Below, piece by piece: positions 18,248-26,225 of a DNA stretch of 64,000 nt. The notes beneath the pieces are model-generated. The model was given only the letters and a program-made list of their open reading frames with translations. It made no database searches and was not told the DNA's origin. The stretch's first letter is position 1; every line of letters begins with the position of its first letter. The stretch is from positions 47,129 to 111,128 of the forward strand of contig PLBY01000152.1 of the NCBI GenBank assembly GCA_003134655.1, written 5' to 3'. The DNA comes from Acidobacteriaceae bacterium. Lineage in GTDB: Bacteria; Acidobacteriota; Terriglobia; Terriglobales; Acidobacteriaceae. The position numbers and the translations under genes were made by a program.

Positions 18248-18399
18248 AGCTGCTAGCTTCTAGCCGCTAGCTCCCAGCAAAACTCATGTGGGGACAGCCG
18301 CCTTCGGCTGTCCGGCCCGAGCAAAGCTCGGCTTGCGTTGTTGGATCCCCAGAATGAATCGCACTGCATCTTACTAGCAGCTAGAAGCTAGTGGCTAGC
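18248..18399. repeat. MITE-like composite palindromic element
   Basis: Imperfect terminal inverted repeats built of CTAGC units (18248-18271 and 18374-18399) flank two perfect hairpins: GGACAGCCG-CCTT-CGGCTGTCC (18292-18313) and CCGAGC-AAA-GCTCGG (18317-18331). The same two-hairpin core recurs in inverted orientation at 32953-32990. No transposase is nearby. It resembles REP/REPIN or MITE elements mobilised in trans. Confidence 0.65.
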
Positions 18400-18406
18400 A
18401 ACTTCT

Positions 18407-18730
18407 TCACTTCTCCTTCGGCGGCAGCGTCAACCCAAACACCGAAATCATCCCCTGCCCCGCGACGTTGATCTTGGTCTCGCCCGGGGTCGGCAGATAC
18501 AGCGCCTTGCAGTTTTCGCAGCGATACACTTCCGCCTTCGGACCCCAAGCCTTCTCTACGTCGCCACACTCGCGCTCGACCGCGTCGGTCATGTAAAACC
18601 AGAGTTTCAAATGCCCGCCGCAGAATTTTCCTTTTTCGTTTTTCTCGTTGCAGGCCCGCTGCCCGGCCTTCTTCACCTTCACCTTATGGTTGGGAAGCTG
18701 CGGAGTATTCTGGGTATTGGAAGTGGTCAC
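18407..18730 (-). CDS. Small cysteine-rich protein, possible zinc ribbon
   Basis: I do not recognise the family. I chose the GTG at 18730; longer in-frame starts (ATG at 18880 or beyond) would run into the promoter of the divergent gene. The 107-residue product is basic near its start (KVKVKKAGQRACNEKNEKG), then has Cys in KFCGGH and RECGDVE and a CENCKALYLP motif, which could complete a zinc site. A hydrophobic C-terminus follows. No signal peptide with this start. Confidence 0.45.
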   Translation of the reverse strand: MTTSNTQNTPQLPNHKVKVKKAGQRACNEKNEKGKFCGGHLKLWFYMTDAVERECGDVEKAWGPKAEVYRCENCKALYLPTPGETKINVAGQGMISVFGLTLPPKEK

Positions 18731-18919
18731 TTCGCCAGTCGCCAAGGACGGTACCCCTCGTTCGAGCGGCCAAAACGCCGCCGGATTCGGCCTTACGCGG
18801 TCATTGTAACCGAAACGCGGCAGGCGAAACATGTGCGACGGAGGCGCCCTCAGATTCACTCTGGACGAGGGTCTGGACATTCCCGAGCTAAACCCGATGG
18901 CGTATGCTAGGCAGACTTT

Positions 18920-19396
18920 ATGACCATGCTCAGGACTTCGCTCACCTTCGCCGCACTTGTTATTTCCGTCGCCTTTGCGTCCCGACCGGCGCACGGACAA
19001 GCGAAGACGAAAAGCAACGTCGGTCAGGAATTAGTTCGTACCGAGACCGGCTTCTTCGAGGCTTGGAAGTCCAAAGACGTAGCCTACTTCCGCAATCACA
19101 TACCCGAGAACGGAATCTTCTGGGGTGAATACGGCACGTCGGCGCGCGCTCAGCAACTGGAGGAACAGAAAGGGTCGGCACAATCGTGTGTGGTCGATGG
19201 CTACAGCCTTTCGGACTTTGGAGTGCTTCCGCTGGCCACTGGCACCTACCTGCTCACCTACAAAGCCGAGCAACACGCGACCTGCGGCGGACAAAAAGTT
19301 CCGGTCTACATGAACGGCAGTTCGGTCTACATCTTCAAAGAGGGCCGCTGGCAGGCCATCTATCGCGCCGAAGTGCCGCTGAAGAATCAGAACTGA
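18920..19396 (+). CDS. Secreted DUF4440/SnoaL-like (NTF2-fold) protein
   Basis: The product has a signal peptide (residues 1-26, ending AHGQA) and then an NTF2-like fold: an N-terminal helix LVRTETGFFEAWKSKD, then strands ending VYIFKEGRWQAIYRAEVPL. This is the DUF4440 pattern. Two Cys residues (about 90 and 122) could form a disulfide. Such proteins are abundant in Acidobacteriota and have varied or unknown ligand-binding roles. Start may be the first or third codon (both ATG). Confidence 0.75.
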   Translation: MTMLRTSLTFAALVISVAFASRPAHGQAKTKSNVGQELVRTETGFFEAWKSKDVAYFRNHIPENGIFWGEYGTSARAQQLEEQKGSAQSCVVDGYSLSDFGVLPLATGTYLLTYKAEQHATCGGQKVPVYMNGSSVYIFKEGRWQAIYRAEVPLKNQN

Positions 19397-19483
19397 CGCG
19401 GCGCGGCCTGCGCCTCTGCTAGGCTGTAGGATCGAAGTTCACTCGTGCCCGGGCTTGCCCCTCCGCACATTTGACAGGAACGC

Positions 19484-20047
19484 ATGATCACAATCGTTTC
19501 GGGACTGCCTCGTTCAGGCACGTCTCTCATGATGCAGATGCTGGTTGCAGGCGGGATGACCGCGCTCTCTGACGGCGAACGGCAGGCCGATACCGACAAT
19601 CCGCGCGGCTACCTGGAGTGGGAACGGATCAAGCAACTCCCCAACGATCCCGCGTGCATCGCGGAAGGCGAAGGCAAAGTTGTCAAAGTGATCTCTCGAC
19701 TCTTGCTCTCACTACCATCCGGCCACGAATACCAAATCATCTTCATGCAGCGACCTCTGCCTGAAGTTCTTGCTTCGCAAGATCAAATGTTGCGCCGCCG
19801 TGGAACCTATAAGGAAGGGGCCAATCCCGCGGCAATCTCGGCGGCCTTCGAGAAGCACTTGCGCGAGGTGTTTGCGTGGATGGATGGCAAACCGTACGTC
19901 AAAGCGCTCCGTGTCCCGTATCACGAGGTTTTGAGCAAGCCGAAAAATGTGAGCGAGCAACTCGCGGAATTTCTGGCGATCCCGCTGAACGTGGAAGCGA
20001 TGACTCAGCAAGTGGACGCGTCGCTCTACCGCATTCGCTCCAAATAA
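19484..20047 (+). CDS. Sulfotransferase-family P-loop protein
   Basis: The 187-residue protein starts MITIVSGLPRSGTSLMMQML, the 5'-PSB loop that binds PAPS in sulfotransferases (PRSGTS). A QRPLPEVLASQ segment near residue 90 corresponds to the 3'-PB arginine region, and YVKALRVPYHEVL near residue 142 completes the fold. It is shorter than most sulfotransferases (250 or more), so it belongs to a compact subgroup. AGGA seven bases upstream supports the start. Acceptor unknown. Confidence 0.75.
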   Translation: MITIVSGLPRSGTSLMMQMLVAGGMTALSDGERQADTDNPRGYLEWERIKQLPNDPACIAEGEGKVVKVISRLLLSLPSGHEYQIIFMQRPLPEVLASQDQMLRRRGTYKEGANPAAISAAFEKHLREVFAWMDGKPYVKALRVPYHEVLSKPKNVSEQLAEFLAIPLNVEAMTQQVDASLYRIRSK

Positions 20048-20064
20048 TTACAGGTGCGGCGCCT

Positions 20065-20568
20065 TCAGAACTCGCGCTTCGGTTTGGTCTGATCCGCTCC
20101 CACGCGTCCGGTCTGGATCTCCGCCACGTAATAACTTTCGCCTTTTACAGGCGCGCTGGCAAGCCGCCGAAGAATATTGATCTGCCCAACATGCGTCAAG
20201 GCATCCGCCACCGGACCTTGAAATAACTTCTCGCTCGGCGCATGCAGCGACTCGCTCGAAGCAAGAAAATCGTCGAACTTCTTAAGAGCGGAAAAGAATC
20301 GCTCCACCTCCCCTTCCCACGGCAGAGGCTTCGAGTCACTCCACTTTTGTTGACCCATGGCAATCGACAGCGCCCAGTCGAACAGATCGCCGATATGTGC
20401 CAGAATCTGCCCCGGCGTGCGCGTTCCCTGACCGGCCTGGAAATCCGCAAAGCCGGCCGGCGCGTTGCGCACGGCTTTGCCGCCGCGGTACGCGACCGTG
20501 GCCACGGTATGCCGCAACAATTCCCGCTTAGGATCGGAAGAAGAAATATTCTGGATAGGATCGCTCAT
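20065..20568 (-). CDS. DinB-like four-helix protein
   Basis: I start at MSDPIQNISS (ATG at 20568). The 167-residue product has the DinB-like helical pattern with metal-binding candidates in GQILAHIGDLFDW and ALTHVGQINILRRL, where the conserved histidines sit in DinB/YfiT proteins. These are often thiol transferases (bacillithiol, mycothiol) or uncharacterised. It is divergent from the cupin gene with a 38-bp gap. Confidence 0.7.
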   Translation of the reverse strand: MSDPIQNISSSDPKRELLRHTVATVAYRGGKAVRNAPAGFADFQAGQGTRTPGQILAHIGDLFDWALSIAMGQQKWSDSKPLPWEGEVERFFSALKKFDDFLASSESLHAPSEKLFQGPVADALTHVGQINILRRLASAPVKGESYYVAEIQTGRVGADQTKPKREF

Positions 20569-20606
20569 GGCGACCAGATTACACTGGTCTACAGGAGACG
20601 AAAAGC

Positions 20607-21011
20607 ATGGCGAAAAAAGTCCAATCAGAGTCGCTCCCAAGTGCCTCGGTTCATGCACGTTCCGTTACACCCGCCGCCGTGAGCCGCGACAACGCCGAGC
20701 ACTACCGCTGGGGAGTGGATTGCGACGCCTGGTATTTGGTGAACGACGAACAGCTCAGCGTGATCGAGGAGTTCATGCCCCCGGGCGCGGCCGAGATTCG
20801 CCATCACCACGAGAAGGCACAACAGTTCTTCTACATCGTCTCGGGTGAAGTAATCATGGAGGTGGAAGGTCAGACCACGCTCCTGCATGCTGGAACCGGC
20901 ATTCGCGTGATGCCGGGACAACGCCATCAGATCCGCAATCCTTCCTCCGTCCCGGTTCGTTTCCTCGTGATCTCGCAGCCCCGCAGCCACGGAGATAGAT
21001 TTAACGAGTGA
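20607..21011 (+). CDS. Small cupin-domain protein
   Basis: The 134-residue product is a single cupin barrel. Motif 1 is EIRHHHEKAQQFFYIVSGE (metal ligands His, His and Glu) and motif 2 is GTGIRVMPGQRHQIRN (third His). All cupin metal ligands are present. Such small cupins act as enzymes, isomerases or ligand-binding proteins; specificity is not readable. AGGAG lies about ten bases upstream of the ATG. Confidence 0.85.
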   Translation: MAKKVQSESLPSASVHARSVTPAAVSRDNAEHYRWGVDCDAWYLVNDEQLSVIEEFMPPGAAEIRHHHEKAQQFFYIVSGEVIMEVEGQTTLLHAGTGIRVMPGQRHQIRNPSSVPVRFLVISQPRSHGDRFNE

Positions 21012-21102
21012 GGTGAAGAAGCTGATGTGGAGACGGACGCCTCGGCCGTCCGGCCACAGCCTGCCCTGAGCGAAGTCGAAGGGGCGAATCCCGGCCGAGC
21101 CG

Positions 21103-22674
21103 TCACAACTGCTTCCGCGTTACCACCCCCGCAGCCCGCAGCGCTCCGCGCACCCGCGTTCCGATTCCGCGCGCAAACTGCATATCCAGAAACCCTTCCA
21201 TCTGCCGCCGGAAGCTCGCGCCGTACCCGTGCCACCAGACTTTCTTCATCCCCGGCATGCGGTCCATATCGAGATATTTCACCCGCACCATTTCATCCAG
21301 CCCGAAGCGCCCGTGGGTACGGCCCACGCCACTGGCCTTCACGCCGCCGTGCGGAGCCTCGCTGATGCCGAAGCACGAAATCACATCGTTCACCATGACG
21401 GTGCCGGCATGGATTCGCCGCGCCAGCCGCTCGCCGCGCTTGCGGTCGCGCGTCCACACGCTCGCCGCCAACCCATACTCGGAGTCATTGGCCAAACGCA
21501 CCGCTTCGTCGTCGTCCGCACAGGCCATCACGGGGAGCACCGGACCAAATGTTTCCTCCCGCATGATGCGCATGTCCTGCGTCACGTCGGCAAGAACCGT
21601 AGGAGCATAAAAGTTCACGCCGAGTTCCGGAAGCCGCGTGCCTCCCGCGAGAACACGCGCTCCGCATGCCTTCGCGTCTTCCACGTGCGATTCCACAATC
21701 CGCACCTGCCGTTCCTGAATCATGGGGCCCACATCGGTGTGCGAATCCATGCCATTGCCCATGCGCAGCTGCTTGGTCTTTTCCGCGCACGCGCAGGCAA
21801 ACGATTCGTACAAACTCCGATGCACATAGCAGCGCTCGACCGACAAGCACGCCTGCCCCGCATTAACGAACGCCCCCCAAACCGCCGCGCTCGAGGCCAC
21901 GTCCACGTCGGCGTCGTCGAGCACCAGCATGGGATCTTTCCCTCCCAACTCGAGCACCACGGGAAGCAGCCGCTCGGCTGCAGCCGCCGCGATCCGCTTT
22001 CCGGTCGCAACGCTGCCCGTGAACACGAGCTTGTCGATCGGTGACCGCAGCAGCGCCGCCCCAGCCGGACCTTCGCCCACTACGACTTGAAACACATCCT
22101 CCGGCACGCCCGCCGCATGCAGCAACGACGCCAGTTCCAACGCCACCAGCGGAGTCAGTTCGGATGGCTTCAGCACCACTGCATTGCCAGCCACCACCGC
22201 CGCCAGAGTCTCCGTCGCCGGAATCGAAAACGGATAATTCCACGGCGAAATAATTCCGATCACGCCATGCGGTTCGCGGACCAGCCACCCACTCTTCAGC
22301 TTAGTGACGAGATTGCCGTGCGGCACTGGCTCATCGCGCAGCAGTCCCCACGCGTTGTCGATCAGAAATCGCGCCGCGTCGAGCACCACCAACACTTCGG
22401 TGACCAGGGCCTCGACCAGTGGCTTGCCCACCTCTCGCGTAATGGCTGCCGCAATCTCAGACTTCTTCTCGTACAACTTTGATTGAAACTCGCGCAGCAC
22501 GTCGATCCGCTGCCGCAGTCCCAGCTCACTCCACGCCGCCTGCGCCGCGTGCGCCCGTGCCACCGCAGCCTCGACCGCGCTTTCCCCCGCACACTCCAGT
22601 TCTCGCAGAACTTCGCCCGTCGCCGGATTCACCGACACAATTTTCGGCGCCGCGATTTGTAGATCAGTGGCCAT
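21103..22674 (-). CDS. Aldehyde dehydrogenase, succinate-semialdehyde/aryl-aldehyde type
   Basis: The 523-residue enzyme carries Cys276 (NAGQACLSVERCYVH), Glu242 (LELGGKDPM) and the Asn of SPWNYPFSIP. The C-terminal end extends about 50 residues past the usual core (PGMKKVWWHGYGASFRRQ...), a feature of a group of long-chain or aromatic ALDHs that associate with the membrane. It differs from the ALDH at 5157 and is not a recent duplicate. Substrate unknown. Downstream of truA on the same strand. Confidence 0.9.
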   Translation of the reverse strand: MATDLQIAAPKIVSVNPATGEVLRELECAGESAVEAAVARAHAAQAAWSELGLRQRIDVLREFQSKLYEKKSEIAAAITREVGKPLVEALVTEVLVVLDAARFLIDNAWGLLRDEPVPHGNLVTKLKSGWLVREPHGVIGIISPWNYPFSIPATETLAAVVAGNAVVLKPSELTPLVALELASLLHAAGVPEDVFQVVVGEGPAGAALLRSPIDKLVFTGSVATGKRIAAAAAERLLPVVLELGGKDPMLVLDDADVDVASSAAVWGAFVNAGQACLSVERCYVHRSLYESFACACAEKTKQLRMGNGMDSHTDVGPMIQERQVRIVESHVEDAKACGARVLAGGTRLPELGVNFYAPTVLADVTQDMRIMREETFGPVLPVMACADDDEAVRLANDSEYGLAASVWTRDRKRGERLARRIHAGTVMVNDVISCFGISEAPHGGVKASGVGRTHGRFGLDEMVRVKYLDMDRMPGMKKVWWHGYGASFRRQMEGFLDMQFARGIGTRVRGALRAAGVVTRKQL

Positions 22675-22692
22675 GAATAAATCTTAGTCCGT

Positions 22693-22716
22693 AGAGACGT
22701 AGCTTGCTACGTCTCT
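22693..22716. repeat. Perfect palindrome AGAGACGTAGC-TT-GCTACGTCTCT, copy 1
   Basis: An 11-bp stem with a 2-base centre lies 25 bp past the truA stop. Two further copies occur at 51491-51512 and 51541-51564, also just past a gene end. It is a dispersed repeat that may double as a transcript terminator. Confidence 0.75.
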
Positions 22717-22740
22717 TCTTCGCCGCTACCCACGCCCCGC

Positions 22741-23493
22741 TTAGTACTCAACATTCACTAGATAAAGCCCACTCGCGGGCGCGGTCGCCCCAGCCGCCGA
22801 CCGGTTCCGCGCCCCGAGGATGCGCGTGACATCCTCAACCCGTAATGTCCCCTTACCGACCAGAATGAACGTGCCCACCAGGTTCCTCACCATGTGGTGC
22901 AGAAATCCCGAACCGCGAACTGTGTAGACCAACTCGTCGCCCAAGCGTTCCCACGACGAGGAGAATATTTCTCTCACATTGGACGCCGGTGCTTCGCCGC
23001 ACCCCCGCTCCGGATCCACCGCCGCGAACGAGGTGAAATCACGCTCCCCGACAACGAGCGCTGCAGCCCGCCCCATCTCCTCCTCCGCCAGCCGGTAAGG
23101 AAAGTGCCACACGTAGCGCGCCAGAAACGGCGGACAGATCGACTCGCGATAAATGCGGTAGCGATACGTCTTGGCCTTGGCCGAATGCCGCGCGTGAAAT
23201 TCCGGCGGCGCTTCCTCCACGTCGAGCACACGCACCGACGCCGGCAAAATATCGTTCAGAGCTCTGAGAAAATTCCCAGTGGGTACCAAAGACTCCGTGA
23301 CAAATGTCATCACCTGCGCCAGCGCGTGCACTCCCGCGTCGGTGCGGCCCGACCCTTGCGGCAATACCTTTTCGCCGGTGATCCGTCCAATGGCTGAGGC
23401 AAGTGTGCCCTGCACCGTGGCTACGTCGGGCTGCACTTGCCAGCCCGAAAATTCCGCCCCGTCATAGGAGACAGTCACTTTGAGATTGCGCAT
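22741..23493 (-). CDS. truA: tRNA pseudouridine(38-40) synthase TruA
   Basis: TruA converts uridines 38-40 of tRNA anticodon stems to pseudouridine. Starting at MRNLKVTVSYDGAEFSGWQ (ATG at 23493, chosen because the family begins here) gives 249 residues. The catalytic Asp52 lies in GSGRTDAGVHALAQV. The Tyr-containing KTYRYRIYRE motif and the C-terminal GSGFLHHMVRNLVGT are intact. Normal length. Confidence 0.97.
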   Translation of the reverse strand: MRNLKVTVSYDGAEFSGWQVQPDVATVQGTLASAIGRITGEKVLPQGSGRTDAGVHALAQVMTFVTESLVPTGNFLRALNDILPASVRVLDVEEAPPEFHARHSAKAKTYRYRIYRESICPPFLARYVWHFPYRLAEEEMGRAAALVVGERDFTSFAAVDPERGCGEAPASNVREIFSSSWERLGDELVYTVRGSGFLHHMVRNLVGTFILVGKGTLRVEDVTRILGARNRSAAGATAPASGLYLVNVEY

Positions 23494-23930
23494 CCTGCGA
23501 TCTTTCGAGTCCCGGGCCGCTGCCGCATCATCCAACCGATTTCTGGCTTTGCCAGCAATTTACCAGTTCCAGGAGCTTGGTGGTGCAAGGCAAGTCGAGT
23601 TCCAGTCAGCTATACTGTTTGGTTTCCGCGAAGCCCTGGTCTTTGAGCATCGAGATCTCTCTGCCACTACGTCCCAGGCAACACAGAGCGCAGGAAACCA
23701 GGAACGACAACAGTGCAGCCGCGGGGAAGGTCATTTTTCTCCCAGCTTTCCGGAACCTTCCGCCGGTCCTTTGCGTACCAATGCCTGAGTAGGACTTTAT
23801 TTTCGGGTCGATTTGTCTCGGGCAGACCCAAGTGTATTCGCAGCAAGGTCTTAATTGATTGGTTCTTAAACGAACTTAGTGTTCACGAATTGCTGTCAAC
23901 GAACTGGTTTTAACGAACGGAGATGAGTAG
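23494..23930. other. Intergenic region upstream of the TolC pair
   Basis: The 437 bp between truA and the first TolC gene hold no convincing gene. The last 65 bp contain three AACGAAC direct repeats (23869-23875, 23898-23904, 23912-23918), possibly activator or repressor sites. A CGGAG ribosome site lies about 11 bases before the ATG at 23931. Confidence 0.5.
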
Positions 23931-26018
23931 ATGCCATTCCCACGTTTGATGTCGACCGTCCGGCTCGCCGCCGCTGCCATCCTTTTCGCAACACTGACCC
24001 TCGCGTGCTGGGGCCAGGAATCAGTCGCAGCCCCGATGCCACAGCTGCCGGCCAACCAACCACTGCCCGTCCTGAACTACTCCAAGCCGGTGTCACATTT
24101 TCCCAACCCGATTGCGCCCTACAAACCGCGGTACCTGTCGGCGCCGAATCTGTCGAATACGGCACGCATCGACCAACTCATGCACGATGGCAAGCTCTAT
24201 TTGTCGCTGAACGACGCCATCGCGCTCGCGCTCGAGAACAACCTGGACATCGCCATCGCGCGTTACAACTTAAATATCGCTGACACTGATATCCTGCGTG
24301 CTAAAGCTGGCGCGGTGACGCTGGGCGTGAATAGCGGCATTGTGCAGAATACCCCCGGCGGAGGCGTCGGCGGACTCGGTGGACAGGTCGGATCTGGCAC
24401 CGGTGGAACTACGCTTGGAGCAGGTGGAGCAGGCGCTGGCGCTGGTGGTTTGGTTGGTTCCACCCTCGGCCTGGGACCCCAGATCACGAGCTTTGATCCA
24501 ATTGTTACCGGAACACTGCAGAGTGACCGTTACCACATTCTCCCCACGAGTACTTTTAGTCCCGCATCCCCGCAGAACACGACCACCGGAAATTTCACGT
24601 ATCAACAAGGGTTCACCTGGGGTACGAATATGCTGGTGGGTTTCAACAACACCCGTGTTACGACCGGGAATGCCCCCTTCAACCCGCTTAGTCCACAGCT
24701 CAACTCCAATTTCAGGTTTCAACTAACGCAGCACCTGCTTCAAGGATTTGGATTCGCCGGCAATACTCGCTTCATTCGGATCGCCAAGAACAATCGTGAA
24801 CTATCCGACGTAGCTTTCCGCCTGCAGATCATCACCACAGTCAATCAGATTCAGAGCATGTACTGGGATCTGGTGTACGCCTACGAAAACGCTCGCGTGC
24901 AGCAAGAATCGCTCGCGTTTGCGCAGAAGACTCTCTCCGACACGAAGAAGCAGGTGGAGATCGGCAGCCTGGCTCCTATCGAGGTGGTGCGCGCACAAAG
25001 CACAGTCGCCCAGGACCAGCAGGCGCTGACGGTTGCCCTGACCAACCTGCAGTTGCAGCAGTTGCTCATGAAAAACGCGCTCAGCCGCACCTTGCGCGAT
25101 CAGATTCTGGCGGGAGCCGAAGTGATTCCCACCTCCACAATGGAAATTCCGGCGGATGAGCCGGTCCAGCCTACACAGGATCTAGTGGCCAGTGCTTTGC
25201 AGCACCGCGCCGAACTGGTAGAGTCTCGCATCCAACTCAACACCACCAACCTGAGCAACAAGGCGGTACGAAACGCTCTGCTGCCTTCCCTGGATCTTTT
25301 TGCGTATTACGGTGGCGCTGGGTTGGGCGGCACACAGAACCCGGCCAATCTTTGTGCGAATCAGTCGTTGGATGAGCAGAGCGCCGGTTTTTGCGCCGGA
25401 CCAAATGCCGCCGCGGGAGGGCAGACCGTGATCCCAATCACGCCCACCACAAACTACCCAGGAGCTCTCAATCAACTCATCAACTCCACGGCTTCCGACA
25501 AAGGTGTGGGCTTGCAGCTGAACATCCCGCTGCGCAACCGTGCTGCCCAGGCTGTGCAGATCCGCTCGGAACTCGAGTATCAGCAGGCCCAGATGGCACT
25601 GCAACAAGCCGAGAACCGTATCAACATTGAGGTCCGCAACGCCCAGTTCGGAGTCGAGCAGAACCGGGCCAGCGTTGCGTCCGCTCAAGCTGCGGTGGAC
25701 TATGCCAAGCAGTCGCTGGATGCCGAACAGAAGAAATATCAGTTCGGCACCTCGACCACGACAGCCGTCCTGCAGACTCAGAGTGCGCTGGCAACGGCGG
25801 AATCGACGTTGATGTCTGCGATGGCGGCCTACGAAAAGTCGCGCATCGAGCTCGACCGGGCGGTTGGCACAACGCTCGATCAAGCCGGCGTCAGCATTGA
25901 CGACGCCGCCCGCGGCCACGTCAACAGCGTGCCCAACGTTCCTCATGTTGCGCCGCGCAAGGATCTGCCGACGACCATACCGCCGGCTCCTCCGACAACC
26001 CAAACCCCTCAGCAATAG
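23931..26018 (+). CDS. TolC-family outer-membrane efflux protein with Gly-rich insert (1)
   Basis: The signal peptide (residues 1-28, ending CWGQE) precedes two TolC repeats. Repeat 1 has LNDAIALALENNLDIAIARY (about 90) and helices QIQSMYWDLVYAYENARVQQ; repeat 2 has AELVESRIQLNTTNLSNKAV and long helices to about residue 650. A Gly-rich segment (about 135-180, NTPGGGVGGLGGQVGSGTGG and more) is unusual for TolC. A Pro/Thr tail ends the protein. It should form a trimeric outer-membrane/periplasmic export channel. No pump or adaptor gene is adjacent. Followed by a strong terminator and a paralogue. Confidence 0.9.
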   Translation: MPFPRLMSTVRLAAAAILFATLTLACWGQESVAAPMPQLPANQPLPVLNYSKPVSHFPNPIAPYKPRYLSAPNLSNTARIDQLMHDGKLYLSLNDAIALALENNLDIAIARYNLNIADTDILRAKAGAVTLGVNSGIVQNTPGGGVGGLGGQVGSGTGGTTLGAGGAGAGAGGLVGSTLGLGPQITSFDPIVTGTLQSDRYHILPTSTFSPASPQNTTTGNFTYQQGFTWGTNMLVGFNNTRVTTGNAPFNPLSPQLNSNFRFQLTQHLLQGFGFAGNTRFIRIAKNNRELSDVAFRLQIITTVNQIQSMYWDLVYAYENARVQQESLAFAQKTLSDTKKQVEIGSLAPIEVVRAQSTVAQDQQALTVALTNLQLQQLLMKNALSRTLRDQILAGAEVIPTSTMEIPADEPVQPTQDLVASALQHRAELVESRIQLNTTNLSNKAVRNALLPSLDLFAYYGGAGLGGTQNPANLCANQSLDEQSAGFCAGPNAAAGGQTVIPITPTTNYPGALNQLINSTASDKGVGLQLNIPLRNRAAQAVQIRSELEYQQAQMALQQAENRINIEVRNAQFGVEQNRASVASAQAAVDYAKQSLDAEQKKYQFGTSTTTAVLQTQSALATAESTLMSAMAAYEKSRIELDRAVGTTLDQAGVSIDDAARGHVNSVPNVPHVAPRKDLPTTIPPAPPTTQTPQQ

Positions 26019-26037
26019 TGCTCGTATCACGCTCGCG

Positions 26038-26073
26038 GCGCCGCTGTTCTAATCGACAGCGGCGCTTTTTCTT
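26038..26073 (+). terminator. Rho-independent terminator after the first TolC gene
   Basis: A perfect 10-bp GC-rich stem, GCGCCGCTGT (26038-26047) and ACAGCGGCGC (26056-26065), has an 8-base loop and is followed by TTTTTCTTT. It is 19 bases past the stop, so the second TolC gene must have its own promoter. Confidence 0.9.
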
Positions 26074-26225
26074 TCCCCTCACAATTCTTTACAATCTCCC
26101 GCCCTTTTCGCGAAACTTCTCCCGCTAAGATGAAGTGACACATTTTTGTGTCCTGCATCCAACATTGGCATTATCTGAATTCCGCGCGCAGCATGCGCGC
26201 TTGCTCTTATGCAAGGAGAAGACCC

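Noticed and set aside
18248..18399. CRISPR array
   Set aside because: The repeats are palindromic, irregularly spaced and few, and there are no cas genes.
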